Assembly (NCBI GenBank): GCA_002327785.1
Contig: DCUI01000244.1
Location: 1-40,065 of the forward strand
From: Phycisphaerales bacterium UBA2218
GTDB lineage: Bacteria; Planctomycetota; Phycisphaerae; Sedimentisphaerales; Anaerobacaceae
DNA length: 40,065 nucleotides
Direction of reading: 5' to 3'
Under the pieces are notes generated by a model. That model saw only the letters and a program-made list of their open reading frames with translations. It was not told where the DNA came from and made no database searches. The position numbers and the translations under genes are program-made. The first letter of the stretch is position 1. Each line of letters starts with the position of its first letter. Below, one piece after another: positions 9,633 through 18,988 of this stretch.

Positions 9633-11615
9633 ATGAGGCAGTCCACTTGACATTCGCGTATTGTGAGTACCATCGGCATGATGACCGTGGTGCTGACGAT
9701 CTCAACCGCAGTTCATGCATCCCTTCTCGACGAAGCCATTGCCGCCTGGCAGTTCGACGGTATGGAGGCAATCAATGGGGATCCGCTCCTGAGGTTGATC
9801 CACAATAACGGGAATTTCCTGCCCCACCAGACGAGCGCACTCGTAAACGCAATCAATAGCGACGGCTGGGTAGGCAAGGATGACCCTGCGGGCAATGGAG
9901 CCAACGGTTTTGCGGCAGTCCATCCCGTTACGGCCAATACGGGACATCCGCTGGATATTACAGGCAGTTTGACCTTGTTCGGCCGGGTTCGATACGGCCA
10001 GTTCACGGAACGTGACGACGTGTGGCGTTTTGGGGCCCAGGGTTTGCAGGTCAGCCGGGTGTATGCCCTGGAGGTCAATAATGGCAAAGCGCGTTTCATC
10101 GTGTCCGGCCAGGGCAGCGCGGGCGAAACATATATCAGCCATGATGCCACGCTGGAAGTTTCGGCGTGGTACGACATCGTTGGCGTCTTTGATGCCGCGA
10201 CGAAGACTATAGCCATTTCCGTTTACGATCCCCAAACCGGCGGTCCCGTAGGGGCGACTCAGAATGTGAGCGTCCCGTTCAACTCGCTGAACAACGGGTT
10301 GGAGGGTGGCGCGCTTAATATGCTGGCCTTGGAGGAGCCGAGCAACGGGACGGGAATCAACATCGGCGGCGAGATCGACGTCGCGGCTGTGTGGAATCGG
10401 GCACTCACCGCGGACGAGATAGCATCGTTGTCTCGTGGCGCGGAGATGGCAAGGTTTCCCAGCCCGGCGGACAACAGCCAAGACGTATTGCATGACGCGA
10501 TCTTTGGCTGGACCCCCAGCCTGTCCGCGGCAACTCGCGATGTCTACCTGGGCACAGGACTTGACGATGTGATGAATGCCCGTAGAGCCAATCCCAAGGG
10601 GGTCCTGGTCAGCCGGGGACAGGACGCCAACACCTATGACCCGGCCGGCCTGCAGTTCGGGCAGACCTATTACTGGCGCGTGGACGAGATCGACAGCACG
10701 CCCGGCGCCCCGATCTTGCCGGGGGTTGTCTGGCAGTTCACAGTCGAATCCTACAGCGTTCCCGTAACGAATATCAAGGCGACGACGTCCAGTTCGAGCA
10801 GCGACAAGACCGGGCCCGAGAAGACTGTCGATCACTCCGGCCTGGATCCTGACGGTGGACACTCGATAGACGCGAATGCCATGTGGCTGAGCAGTCCAAC
10901 GGGGCCGCAGCCGACCTGGATCCAATACGAGTTCGACCGGGCATACAAGCTCCATCAGATGTCGATCTGGAACTCCAACCAGGTCATCGAAGCCGGTTTT
11001 GGTCTGGGAGCCAAGGCAGTGGCCATTGAGACATCCCTGGACGGCGATAGCTGGATCGCATGGGGTGAAGTGGAATTTGCCCAGGCTCCCGGCTCCGACG
11101 GCTATGGGCCGAATTCGCCGATCGACCTGGGGGGTGTTGTAACGAAGTACGTGAGACTGACCATGCAGAGCAGTTGGGGCGGGGTCGTGCCCCAGTACGG
11201 TCTCAGCGAAGTCCGCTTCGATTATGTCCCGGTATGGGCGCGGGAGCCGGAACCGGCGTCCGGGATCACGGTGAACCCGTCTGTGATGCTGAGTTGGCGT
11301 GCGGGCCGTGAGGCAACATCGCACGAGATCTATCTCAGCACAGATCCGAATGACCTGACCTGGGTTGCAACTGTGGCAGAGAGCCGCTTTGACGCTGCCG
11401 CATATGTGCAGTTGGGCCAGACCTACTACTGGTCCGTCGTGGAAGTCAACGAAATTGGGACGCCGAGTTCCTGGGCCTCGGACGTGTGGAGTTTTTCCAT
11501 CCCTGAGAGCTTAACGGTGGACGACTTCGAAACATATGCAGACAGGGAGGGAACAGGACGCCGATGGATCTGGGAGGTGTGGTCGGAGGACACAGGGATG
11601 ACAAGCGTATCGTGA
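9633..11615 (+). pseudogene. Secreted LamG / F5-8 type C protein, broken at both ends
   Basis: From ATG 9633 the frame reads M-R-Q-S-T-stop-H-S-R-I-V and then a hydrophobic signal core (TIGMMTVVLTISTAVHAS). A TGA at 9648-9650 therefore interrupts an otherwise normal basic signal peptide; CGA to TGA (Arg to stop) is a simple explanation. Downstream the frame stays open: LamG domain at about residues 25-260 counted from GTG 9663, a fibronectin-like module (DVYLGTGLDD to YYWRVDEID), an F5/8 type C (discoidin) domain at about 370-520, a second fibronectin-like module, then the VDDFETY signature. The intact protein at 244 continues about 375 residues past this signature; here the frame runs out at 11615, over the start of the GH5 frame. 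It probably bound carbohydrate. A shortened product from GTG 9663 is possible. Confidence 0.75.
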
Positions 11616-14479
11616 TGTGGGATGTGATGAATGAGCCGTATATTACCTCATTCAACAGCGAAACCGATCGCAAAACCATTCACACCTTCCTGGGGCAGGC
11701 GCTGGGGATGGTTCGTCGCCAGCAGCCGCAACAGCCGCTGACCATCGGCTGGGAGGGTTGGCAACTCGCGGTGGACCCGAAGCAGTACGCAGGCGAAGTC
11801 GATGTGATAGCGTTTCACAACTACACGTCTCAACTGCAGGAGGCGGTCCGCAGTGCCCAAGCCGGTGCCAGGCAGCTTGGCAAACCGGTGATCATCAACG
11901 AGGTGGTTGGACGCCCGAGGCAGCCCTTTTCCTACGTCATGCCGATTCTGCGCGAGGAGAAGATCGGCTGGTGCTTCTGGGAACTGATGTTAGGCAAGAC
12001 CCAGTTCGCCCGTGGGATTCCGCCTTATCAGGGGCTGATCTATCCCGATGGCACCAGCTATGATGCTGAGGAAGTCGCGCAGGTCATGAACGTCTCGCGC
12101 CAGGAGGCACTGGCACAGTTCCCACAGCGTCGCTGGACCCGCGAGCAGTCCTGGGACCGGTACCGGGCGCAATCCTGGATGGTCGGCTTCAACTACGTGC
12201 CTGGCACGGCCTGCAATACGACCGAATGGTGGCAGGCCGAGACGTTCGATCCCGAAACGATCGACCGCGAGCTCGGCTGGGCCGGCGATCTGGGCTTCGA
12301 TACGATCCGATGTTTCATCCAATACCTCGTTTGGAAACGCGATCCCGACGGTTTCAAAAAGCGTTTCGATCAGTTCCTGGGCATTGCCCGCAAGCATGGC
12401 ATTACGGTCATGCCCGTGCTGTTCGATGATTGCGCGTTCGGAGACCCGGTGCAGATGGATCCGTATCCGGGCAGACAGCGCGAGCCGATTCCCGGAATGA
12501 TCCTGCCAAGTTGGACCCCGTCGCCAGGACGTAAGGTGGGGCTCAACCAGGCCGAACGTGCCTCATTGATGGCCTATGTGCAGGACATGCTCTCGACGTT
12601 CCGTGACGATGAGCGGATTGCCGTGTGGGACTTGTACAATGAGCCGATGAATGTCGCTCGGGTCGGTACGTCCGATCTGCTGCGGCAGATCTTCGCATGG
12701 GCTCGCGTCGCCAAGCCAAGCCAACCGCTGACGATCGGTGTCTGGAACGGCGATGCAGGGATCAACGAGGTCATCCTGGCCGAGTCGGACATTATCAGCT
12801 TTCACCGCTACGGAAATCACGAGTCGATACAGGGCATGATCCGTGACCTGAAACGCCACGGGCGGCCCTTGGTCTGCACGGAGTGGATGGCCCGACCGAC
12901 CGGCAGTCGCATCCAGACCGATTTACCTGTGTTCAAATGCGAGGCAGTCGGCTGCTATATGTGGGGCTTTGTCAACGGCCGCACACAGGCCCAATTCCCC
13001 TGGTGGAACAAGGCGAATGGACCCGTGGCCGACGCCGGCTGGTTTCACGACATCCTCCATACCGATGGGACACCCTACCGACCGGAGGAGATCCAGGTCA
13101 TCCGCAAGCTGGCGTCGAAGAAGTCTCGCATGGATGGAAAACTGATGCTGTTTGCCGACACGTCACGGGGCCGCCCATTCGCCAAAGACCCCGACGTCGT
13201 TCGTTATGCGGGCCGCTACTGGATGTACTACTCGATGGGACCGGACACCCGGGGCCGTTGGGCCATGGGCATTGCGGCCAGCGAGGATCTGACGAGCTGG
13301 GAGAAGATCGGCGAAATCTTGCCCACAGAATCCTACGAAGCCAACGGCCTGGTAGCCGGGGCTGCTATCGTATTGAATGGAAAGATTCATCTATTCTACT
13401 CAACCTACGGCAACGGCGCCAAGGACGCCATCTGCCACGCCTGGTCGGAAGATGGGCTGCACTTCCACCGAAATCCCACGAATCCGGTTTTCTCGCCGAC
13501 GGGCGACTGGAATAACGGTCGGGCAATCGATTCCGACGCCATCGAACATGGCGGCAAACTGCTGCTCTACTGCGCCACTCGGGACCCCTCAGGGAAGACC
13601 CAGATGCTCGTGGGCGCTGAGGCGCCGAGCGAATCGGACTTCGGACGCTCGGAGTGGACGCAATTGGCCGGCGGGCCTGTGCTCAAACCTGAGTTGCCAT
13701 GGGAGAAACAATGCATCGAGGCGCCGTCGGTGTGCCGTCAGGGTGACCGCTTGTACATGTTCTACGCCGGCGCATACAACAACCAGCCGCAGCAGATCGG
13801 CGTAGCCATCAGCTCGGACGGCCGACGGTGGAAGCGACTGTCGCCAAAGCCCTTGCTGCCAAACGGCCGACCGGGCGAATGGAATTCAAACGAGTCAGGC
13901 CATCCCGGCGTGTTCGTCGATGACGATGGTGAGGCATACTTGTTCTTCCAGGGCAATAGCGACGGCGGTCAGACTTGGTACCTCTCGAAGGTGGGGATCG
14001 TATGGGATGACGGCAGCCCTCGTCTCATTCGCTACTGGGATGGGAGCCAATTCTGCCTGCGTCCCTTTGGCGAGATCCGCGATACGGATTCAGATGTCCA
14101 TTACAGCGATGGCTGGACGCTGTGGCGAGGGACCGGTCCGCAATATGGCACCCTGCATTATGCCAATCGGGCCGGCTGTACTGCGCAAGTGACCTTCGAG
14201 GGTACGGCGGTGCACCTGGTGCATAAGGTCAGGCCCGACTGCGGGGTTGCGGAAGTTCTCATGGATGGCGAACCGGTCGGACGGATCGACACCTACAGTC
14301 CGGCTGTTGACTGGAATCGATGTACGCCCTTGGCCACGAGTCTCGCCTCCGGCCGCCACATGGTCACGATCCGCGTGACTGGAGAGAAAGGGAACGAATC
14401 CTCAAGCACGTACGTGCAGATCGTCGGATTTGAGATACGGGGAGCCAATGATGCCCTTGCCTTATCCAGAAGAGACTGA
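11564..14479 (+). CDS. Multimodular glycoside hydrolase: truncated GH5-like + GH5-like + GH43/32-type propeller + beta-sandwich
   Basis: Frame of 971 residues without a signal peptide. Residues about 5-190 are the C-terminal half of a GH5-like barrel (WDVMNEPY with acid/base Glu, FHNYTSQ, IINEVVGRP with the putative nucleophile, CFWELM). Residues about 200-520 are a complete related barrel (MVGFNYVPG start, VWDLYNEPM, SFHRYGNH, VCTEWMARP, YMWGFVNG). Residues about 525-800 form a five-bladed-propeller hydrolase-like domain (KDPDVVRYAGRYWMYYS, HPGVFVDDDGEAYLFFQG). The last ~125 residues are a beta-sandwich (YGTLHYANRAG, VTFEGTAVHLVH). The two barrels align from RDDKRI/RDDERI onward, so the first has lost its early strands. 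ATG 11564 has AGGA 5 bp before it, perhaps by chance. It overlaps the transporter gene by 32 bp. It may be a 5'-truncated remnant of a larger exported enzyme. Confidence 0.75.
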   Translation: MDLGGVVGGHRDDKRIVMWDVMNEPYITSFNSETDRKTIHTFLGQALGMVRRQQPQQPLTIGWEGWQLAVDPKQYAGEVDVIAFHNYTSQLQEAVRSAQAGARQLGKPVIINEVVGRPRQPFSYVMPILREEKIGWCFWELMLGKTQFARGIPPYQGLIYPDGTSYDAEEVAQVMNVSRQEALAQFPQRRWTREQSWDRYRAQSWMVGFNYVPGTACNTTEWWQAETFDPETIDRELGWAGDLGFDTIRCFIQYLVWKRDPDGFKKRFDQFLGIARKHGITVMPVLFDDCAFGDPVQMDPYPGRQREPIPGMILPSWTPSPGRKVGLNQAERASLMAYVQDMLSTFRDDERIAVWDLYNEPMNVARVGTSDLLRQIFAWARVAKPSQPLTIGVWNGDAGINEVILAESDIISFHRYGNHESIQGMIRDLKRHGRPLVCTEWMARPTGSRIQTDLPVFKCEAVGCYMWGFVNGRTQAQFPWWNKANGPVADAGWFHDILHTDGTPYRPEEIQVIRKLASKKSRMDGKLMLFADTSRGRPFAKDPDVVRYAGRYWMYYSMGPDTRGRWAMGIAASEDLTSWEKIGEILPTESYEANGLVAGAAIVLNGKIHLFYSTYGNGAKDAICHAWSEDGLHFHRNPTNPVFSPTGDWNNGRAIDSDAIEHGGKLLLYCATRDPSGKTQMLVGAEAPSESDFGRSEWTQLAGGPVLKPELPWEKQCIEAPSVCRQGDRLYMFYAGAYNNQPQQIGVAISSDGRRWKRLSPKPLLPNGRPGEWNSNESGHPGVFVDDDGEAYLFFQGNSDGGQTWYLSKVGIVWDDGSPRLIRYWDGSQFCLRPFGEIRDTDSDVHYSDGWTLWRGTGPQYGTLHYANRAGCTAQVTFEGTAVHLVHKVRPDCGVAEVLMDGEPVGRIDTYSPAVDWNRCTPLATSLASGRHMVTIRVTGEKGNESSSTYVQIVGFEIRGANDALALSRRD

Positions 14480-15929
14480 CCTTTCGGCGGCGCCCATGGA
14501 CTTGCGCTCCTTGGGCAGCAGTCTATCGCAAGCCCGAACAACACCGAGCTATCGGATGGGGTTCATCTGGTCGATTTGCTTCGTTGCCGCCATGGGCGGG
14601 CTGCTCTTTGGCTATGATTGGGTGGTGATCGGAGGCGCCAAGTCCTTCTTTATCCGCTTCTACGGACTGGAAAATCATGCCGCGCTTGTAGGGTGGGCGA
14701 TGAGCAGTGCCCTGGTCGGATGCATGATCGGGGCGATCCTCTCCGGCTTGTTGAGCGATCGCTTCGGGCGCAAACGCCTGTTGATCGGTTCCGGCCTGTT
14801 CTTTCTCGTTTCGGCCATCGGAACCGCGATGGCCGGATCCTTCAACGCCTTCGTCTGGTATCGCCTGCTGGGCGGGATCGGAATCGGGCTGGCCTCCGGT
14901 CTTTCGCCCATGTATATCGGTGAAGTGACACCCGCGGAGATGCGAGGGCGCTTCGTTTCTCTCAATCAACTGACCATCGTGATCGGGATGGTGCTGGCGC
15001 AGGTCGTCAACCGGGCTGTTGCCCGAAACATGCCGGCGGATTTCACGGACCAGCAGATTCTCCATTCGTGGTATGGTCAAGTCGCGTGGCGATGGATGTT
15101 TGGCGCCGAGGCGATTCCCGCTGCTGCCTTTCTTGTCATGATGTTCCTGGTGCCGGAGAGCCCTCGCTGGTTGGTCAAGAGCGGCAGATCGGACATCGCG
15201 GAGCAGATCCTGAACCGTATCGGTGGAGCGGCCTATGGCCAACGCGAGATCGCGGAGATCCGCCGTACACTGTCTCAAGAGCAGATCGGGCACATTCAGT
15301 TCCGGGACTTGCTGGATCCGCGTCTCACCAGGGTTGTTGTGATTGGCGTCGTCCTGGCCGCGCTTCAGCAGTGGTGTGGCATCAACGTGGTCTTCTATTA
15401 TGCGGAAGACGTCTTCAAGGCGGCGGGCTACAGCGTCAGCTCGATCATGCTCAATATTGTCTATACGGGCCTGATCATGCTGGTCTTTACCTTCGTCGCC
15501 ATCCACACCGTGGACCGACTGGGCCGCAAGCCCCTCATGTTGACCGGCACAGCCGGGCTGGCCGTGCTCTATGCGGTGATTGGCGCCAGTTTCCTGTTCG
15601 GCAGCACGGGCCTGCACGTTCTCCTGCTCGTGTTGGCGGCCATCGCATTCTACGCCTTCACCCTCGCGCCGATCACTTGGGTATTGCTGGCGGAGTTGTT
15701 CCCGAACCGCATACGCGGTGCGGCCATGGCGATCTCGGTGTTTACGCTGTGGGTGACCTGCTGGGCGCTTGCGCAGGCTTTTCCCCTTATAAACCAGCAC
15801 CTCGGAACAACCGGGAGTTTCTGGATCTTCGGCGCGATTTGCCTGGCCGGGTTTGTCTACGTTCTGCGGGTGCTGCCGGAGACCCGCGGCAAATCGCTCG
15901 AACAAATCGAGAGGGAATTGGTGGATTGA
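14448..15929 (+). CDS. Sugar porter family MFS transporter
   Basis: Inner-membrane sugar symporter-type carrier of about 494 residues with 12 predicted membrane spans. Family marks are present: DRFGRKR between helices 2 and 3, PESPRWLVKSGR at the end of helix 6, QQWCGINVVFYYAEDVF at helix 7, DRLGRKPLM after helix 8, and PETRGKSLEQIE at the C-terminus. The ATG at 14448 (or the adjacent one at 14451) is preferred over an upstream TTG because GGGGAG precedes it. The start overlaps the end of the glycoside hydrolase frame by 32 bp, which suggests translational coupling. With the hydrolase upstream and a DUF4380-like protein 15 bp downstream it would import a released sugar. The exact sugar is not evident; QQxxGxN fits hexose or pentose transporters. 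Confidence 0.92.
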   Translation: MMPLPYPEETDLSAAPMDLRSLGSSLSQARTTPSYRMGFIWSICFVAAMGGLLFGYDWVVIGGAKSFFIRFYGLENHAALVGWAMSSALVGCMIGAILSGLLSDRFGRKRLLIGSGLFFLVSAIGTAMAGSFNAFVWYRLLGGIGIGLASGLSPMYIGEVTPAEMRGRFVSLNQLTIVIGMVLAQVVNRAVARNMPADFTDQQILHSWYGQVAWRWMFGAEAIPAAAFLVMMFLVPESPRWLVKSGRSDIAEQILNRIGGAAYGQREIAEIRRTLSQEQIGHIQFRDLLDPRLTRVVVIGVVLAALQQWCGINVVFYYAEDVFKAAGYSVSSIMLNIVYTGLIMLVFTFVAIHTVDRLGRKPLMLTGTAGLAVLYAVIGASFLFGSTGLHVLLLVLAAIAFYAFTLAPITWVLLAELFPNRIRGAAMAISVFTLWVTCWALAQAFPLINQHLGTTGSFWIFGAICLAGFVYVLRVLPETRGKSLEQIERELVD

Positions 15930-15944
15930 AGGAAATCGTCGCGT

Positions 15945-17354
15945 ATGAAACAGAAACTCAAGCGATTCGGACGCACACAACGCAGGCCACAGTCAATATG
16001 GGGCCGGCTGACCTTGCTTGTGGTGGTCGGGGCCGTGGCATCGACCGTCGAGGCGGGAAATGACGCTGTTTCGCCCGGGGCGACGAGGTACAGGGGTTGG
16101 AAGGCTTATCTCCTGCAAAACGATCTGGTGCAAGTGCATGTGGCGCCCGAGATCGGCGGACGTGTCCTTCAGTACCGACTGGGTGAGAAGGAATTCTTCT
16201 GGATCAACGAAAGACTTGCGGGCAAGACGTCCACGGAAACCGGCTTGGATCCGCAGGGCGGCTGGTTGAACTACGGCGGCGACAAGCTTTGGCCTGCACC
16301 ACAAGGCTGGGACAACGACGAGCAGTGGCCCGGACCGCCCGACGCCGTGCTTGACGGTCAACCCTATCGTGCGGAGATCGATCCGGACGGCAAGGGCATC
16401 CGGCTCACCAGTGGTGACGATCCCCGCAGCGGCATCCGTTTCAGTCGCCGCTTGCAACTGCATTCCGGCTCCACACGCGTATCCATCGAGGCGACCATGA
16501 CCAATGTCTGCGACAAGCCGCGACGTTGGGGTATCTGGTCCCACACCCAGTTCGATGCAGGGCTGCCGGATAGTGACGACTATAACCGTCTCATGCGTGC
16601 CTGGTGCCCGATCAACCCACAGAGCCGCTTCGATCGCGGCTATCTCACCATCTTCGGCGATCAAGGCAATCCGTCCTTCGAAGTCGATGCCGAACGAGGT
16701 CTCTTGAAGGTCAGCTATCGTTATCTCGTCGGTAAGATCGGCTTGGACAGTCACGCCGGCTGGGTGGCGACCGTGGATGGCCGCCGGGGAGACGTGTTCG
16801 TCCAGCGTTTCCGATTTGAGCCGGAAAGCGCCTACCCAGACGGATCTAGTGTCGAGTTCTGGCATAATGGCCGTGGTCGGATCCACGCCTATGGTGCGTG
16901 GACCGACATGCCTGCAGACCGCAGTACGAATCCCTATATATTCGAAAGCGAAATACTCAGCCCGTTTGCTCGGCTCCGACCCGGTGAAAGCTACACGTGG
17001 ACGTATGACTGGTACGCCTGCTGCATCGGAGGCGACTTTCCAGTCGTCGATTGCTGCGAAGTCGCAGTGGTTTCGACACCGCTGGTCTGTCGGCACGAAG
17101 GCGATCGCGTTCGCCTGTCCGGACGTTTCGGCGTCTTCTATCCGGGACGGCTGGTTCTGGAAAGCTGCGACAAGACCAACATGTTGTTAGCGACCAATGT
17201 CCTCAACCCGGGCATAACACCCCTGGAGCCGGTTGTAGTCGACAGCGTGATTACACTGCCTCCCACCTCGCGCCGCGTTACGTTAGTCGTCGAGGACGCC
17301 CGGGGAAAGAAGATCGGAGAGATTGCTCGTTCCGAGTTGCCGATCCTTCCGTGA
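15945..17354 (+). CDS. DUF4380-like secreted protein, galactose-mutarotase-type fold
   Basis: Exported protein of 469 residues. The N-terminus is strongly basic (KQKLKRFGRTQRRPQ) followed by a hydrophobic core (LTLLVVVGAVASTVEA). The body resembles DUF4380 and the mutarotase-like carbohydrate-binding superfamily: QVHVAPEIGGRVLQYRLG, then NYGGDKLWPAPQGWDND, then YDWYACCIGGDFPVVDC. That family is found mainly beside polysaccharide-use genes and is thought to bind or act on sugars, but no reaction is established. It is the last gene of the hydrolase-transporter unit (15-bp gap, AGGAAA ahead of the ATG). Alternative: a substrate-binding accessory protein with no catalysis. Confidence 0.7.
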   Translation: MKQKLKRFGRTQRRPQSIWGRLTLLVVVGAVASTVEAGNDAVSPGATRYRGWKAYLLQNDLVQVHVAPEIGGRVLQYRLGEKEFFWINERLAGKTSTETGLDPQGGWLNYGGDKLWPAPQGWDNDEQWPGPPDAVLDGQPYRAEIDPDGKGIRLTSGDDPRSGIRFSRRLQLHSGSTRVSIEATMTNVCDKPRRWGIWSHTQFDAGLPDSDDYNRLMRAWCPINPQSRFDRGYLTIFGDQGNPSFEVDAERGLLKVSYRYLVGKIGLDSHAGWVATVDGRRGDVFVQRFRFEPESAYPDGSSVEFWHNGRGRIHAYGAWTDMPADRSTNPYIFESEILSPFARLRPGESYTWTYDWYACCIGGDFPVVDCCEVAVVSTPLVCRHEGDRVRLSGRFGVFYPGRLVLESCDKTNMLLATNVLNPGITPLEPVVVDSVITLPPTSRRVTLVVEDARGKKIGEIARSELPILP

Positions 17355-17437
17355 AGTCCTCTCGATGGGAGAACGTAACAGTGGCGGAAGATAGATGGCA
17401 GCAGAGATGATGTACCGCATAAATAGGAGCGTGATCC

Positions 17438-17602
17438 ATGTTGACCAAGAGAGCCTTTACCCTGATAGAGCTGCTGGTCGTGATCGCCATCATAGCAGTA
17501 CTGATGGGTGTTCTTATGCCCACCCTCCGCAAGTCAAGGGAAGCCGCTCGGCGAGTTCTATGTCGAAACAACCTGAAGCAGTGTGCAGCATCGGCGATCT
17601 GA
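17438..17602 (+). pseudogene. Truncated type II secretion/prepilin-type protein (N-terminus only)
   Basis: Short frame of 54 residues that opens with a perfect prepilin peptidase site and hydrophobic helix: KRAFTLIELLVVIAIIAVL, with Phe after the Ala and Glu at mature position 5. It continues SREAARRVLCRNNLKQC and then stops at TGA 17600. Family members in planctomycetes usually run 200-400 residues, so only the start remains. AGGAG at 17425-17429 lies 8 bp before the ATG. The 3' end runs straight into the opposite-strand XylR/AraC remnant: bases from about 17583 onward belong to that gene. The intact protein would have been a pseudopilin; the 54-residue product could still be processed and inserted but is unlikely to function. 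Confidence 0.75.
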
Positions 17603-18463
17603 CGCAGCGGCGATTGCGTGTCAAGCAACAGGGCTTTGACCTTCTCCATGCACACATGCCTGATCATGTCATGAACGGAGCGGCCCATGGCACGATGAAA
17701 TCGAATTTCAAGTGAGCGACGCGACATTCCGACATGTTCGGCGACATCGATCACCTGGATTCGATGGGTCGCATGGGTGTACACGAAACGAACAGCCTCA
17801 ACTACTAAGTGATCGGCCAGGAACAGGGTATTCGTGGACTCCCGAGTGACAACACGTGTCGGTTCGATGCGAATCTTCTTCGGCTTGTACTTGCGATGCC
17901 GCATCATGTTATCAAGCAGGGCAGCGGCCTTGTATCCGCCTCGCTCGGTATCGAGCGCGATGCTTGACATGGGAGGGACCGACAATTCACACAGCAACTC
18001 ATCGTTGTCCACACCCACGATAGCGACGTCTTCAGGCACGTGCAGGCCGGATTCCAGGCACGCTTCCGTCACTTGGCGTCCTCGAATGTCCATCGCGGCC
18101 AACAGGCCAATCGGCTTGGGCAACTTCCGGAGCCATTTACTCAGTCGCTCCTGCTCGTGGCCCCATTTCTTTGCCGACGGAGGTGGTTCCTTGTAGACGT
18201 GGCAGGAGAAGCCGGCCTGCGCCAGCCTGTCGCAGAATGCCTGCTCCCGGCGTTGAGACCACAGAACATTGTGGATCTCACGGACATAGCCATAGTGAGG
18301 CAACTTACGTTCCAGAAGGTGCTCGCATGACGTGGAGCGCCCACGGTCCATGTAAACGGGCGTAGCGCAGAATGCCTCTCAGAATGCCACGTCCTACTTC
18401 ACGGGAGGTCTCTAAGAGCAGGGCTACTCGTGGTATCTCTCTGCCAAGCTTGGACTTACGCAT
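17583..18463 (-). pseudogene. XylR/AraC-family sugar-responsive regulator, internally deleted and 3' truncated
   Basis: The gene starts at ATG 18463 with the XylR-type N-terminus (RVALLLETSREVGRGILRGI, then RYARLHGPW), a frame that closes at 18305. A second frame resumes at CEHLLERKLPHYGYV (about 18330) and carries the second lobe of a periplasmic-binding-like sensor (DVAIVGVDNDELLCELS), then an AraC HTH (VAEHVGMSRRSLEIRFHRAM). After QIADAAH the second HTH is missing and the sequence becomes the antisense of the prepilin gene; an open frame continues to 17278 but is not regulator sequence. By comparison with the family about 100 residues of the sensor are lost at about 18330. The intact protein would have controlled sugar genes, plausibly the adjacent hydrolase-transporter locus. 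The remnant should not bind DNA normally. Confidence 0.8.
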
Positions 18464-18988
18464 CGTTGTTCTGTTCCTCAGAGCAAAAGTTCTCCGCCGT
18501 GTGCAGAATGCCTGTATATCCTACAGCGGCAAAACCCACCCGCTTGTTCATTGCTTCGTACACGTTCTGCCTTCGCAATGCAAGTGAATTCATCGTAGAG
18601 TGCAAGGACGTGTGTGAGGAGAAATCCCGACGGCTTCATGCGGCGACCCGGTCGGATTTCTTGTCCGTGTTCCGCTGGCCCCCGTGGTAGAGAGCGGGCA
18701 AGGCCATCATCACTTCCGCGTGGGATTTGTCCCTCCTCATGCCGGGATCCACTATCCAAGAAACGCCGTCAGGGCAATCTATAGTCCTCCCCAAAATCTG
18801 GCCGTGGCCTGCCCCCGGGAAAATGTGCCAGTACAATGCGGCCAATAGGTCCGATTCCTATCATCCGCATTTTCCCACGGTAGATCGACGGCGCCGGCAC
18901 GCACGACACGACACGCCTGACCAAGCCATCCCTCGTCGCCCGTCAAATGCGCCCTAACGAAAACAGAAGCCATGGGCCGATAAGTGAA
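18464..18988. other. Interval without a recognisable gene
   Basis: This holds the upstream region of the XylR-type remnant (GAGGA about 10 bp before its ATG on the minus strand) and, on the other side, the leader of the membrane protein at 18989. Several short open frames on both strands show no motif, no coding-like composition and no good start. A TACAAT at about 18832-18837 could be a -10 element for the plus strand but lacks a good -35. Confidence 0.5.

Noticed and set aside
9648..9650. TGA as selenocysteine or a recoded codon
   Set aside because: It lies in a signal peptide, no SECIS-like hairpin was noted, and other genes in the window use TGA as a normal stop (ffh, trmD, mfd).
9702..11324. 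Open frame of 540 codons on the minus strand
   Set aside because: Antisense to the LamG/F5-8C modules, which are clearly recognisable on the plus strand.
14523..15980. Open frame of 485 codons on the minus strand
   Set aside because: Antisense to the MFS transporter, with low-complexity His/Gln/Asp-rich translation and no domain.
18636..18845. Minus-strand frame of 69 codons in the gap before the membrane genes
   Set aside because: No recognisable motif, no ribosome site and no supporting neighbour.
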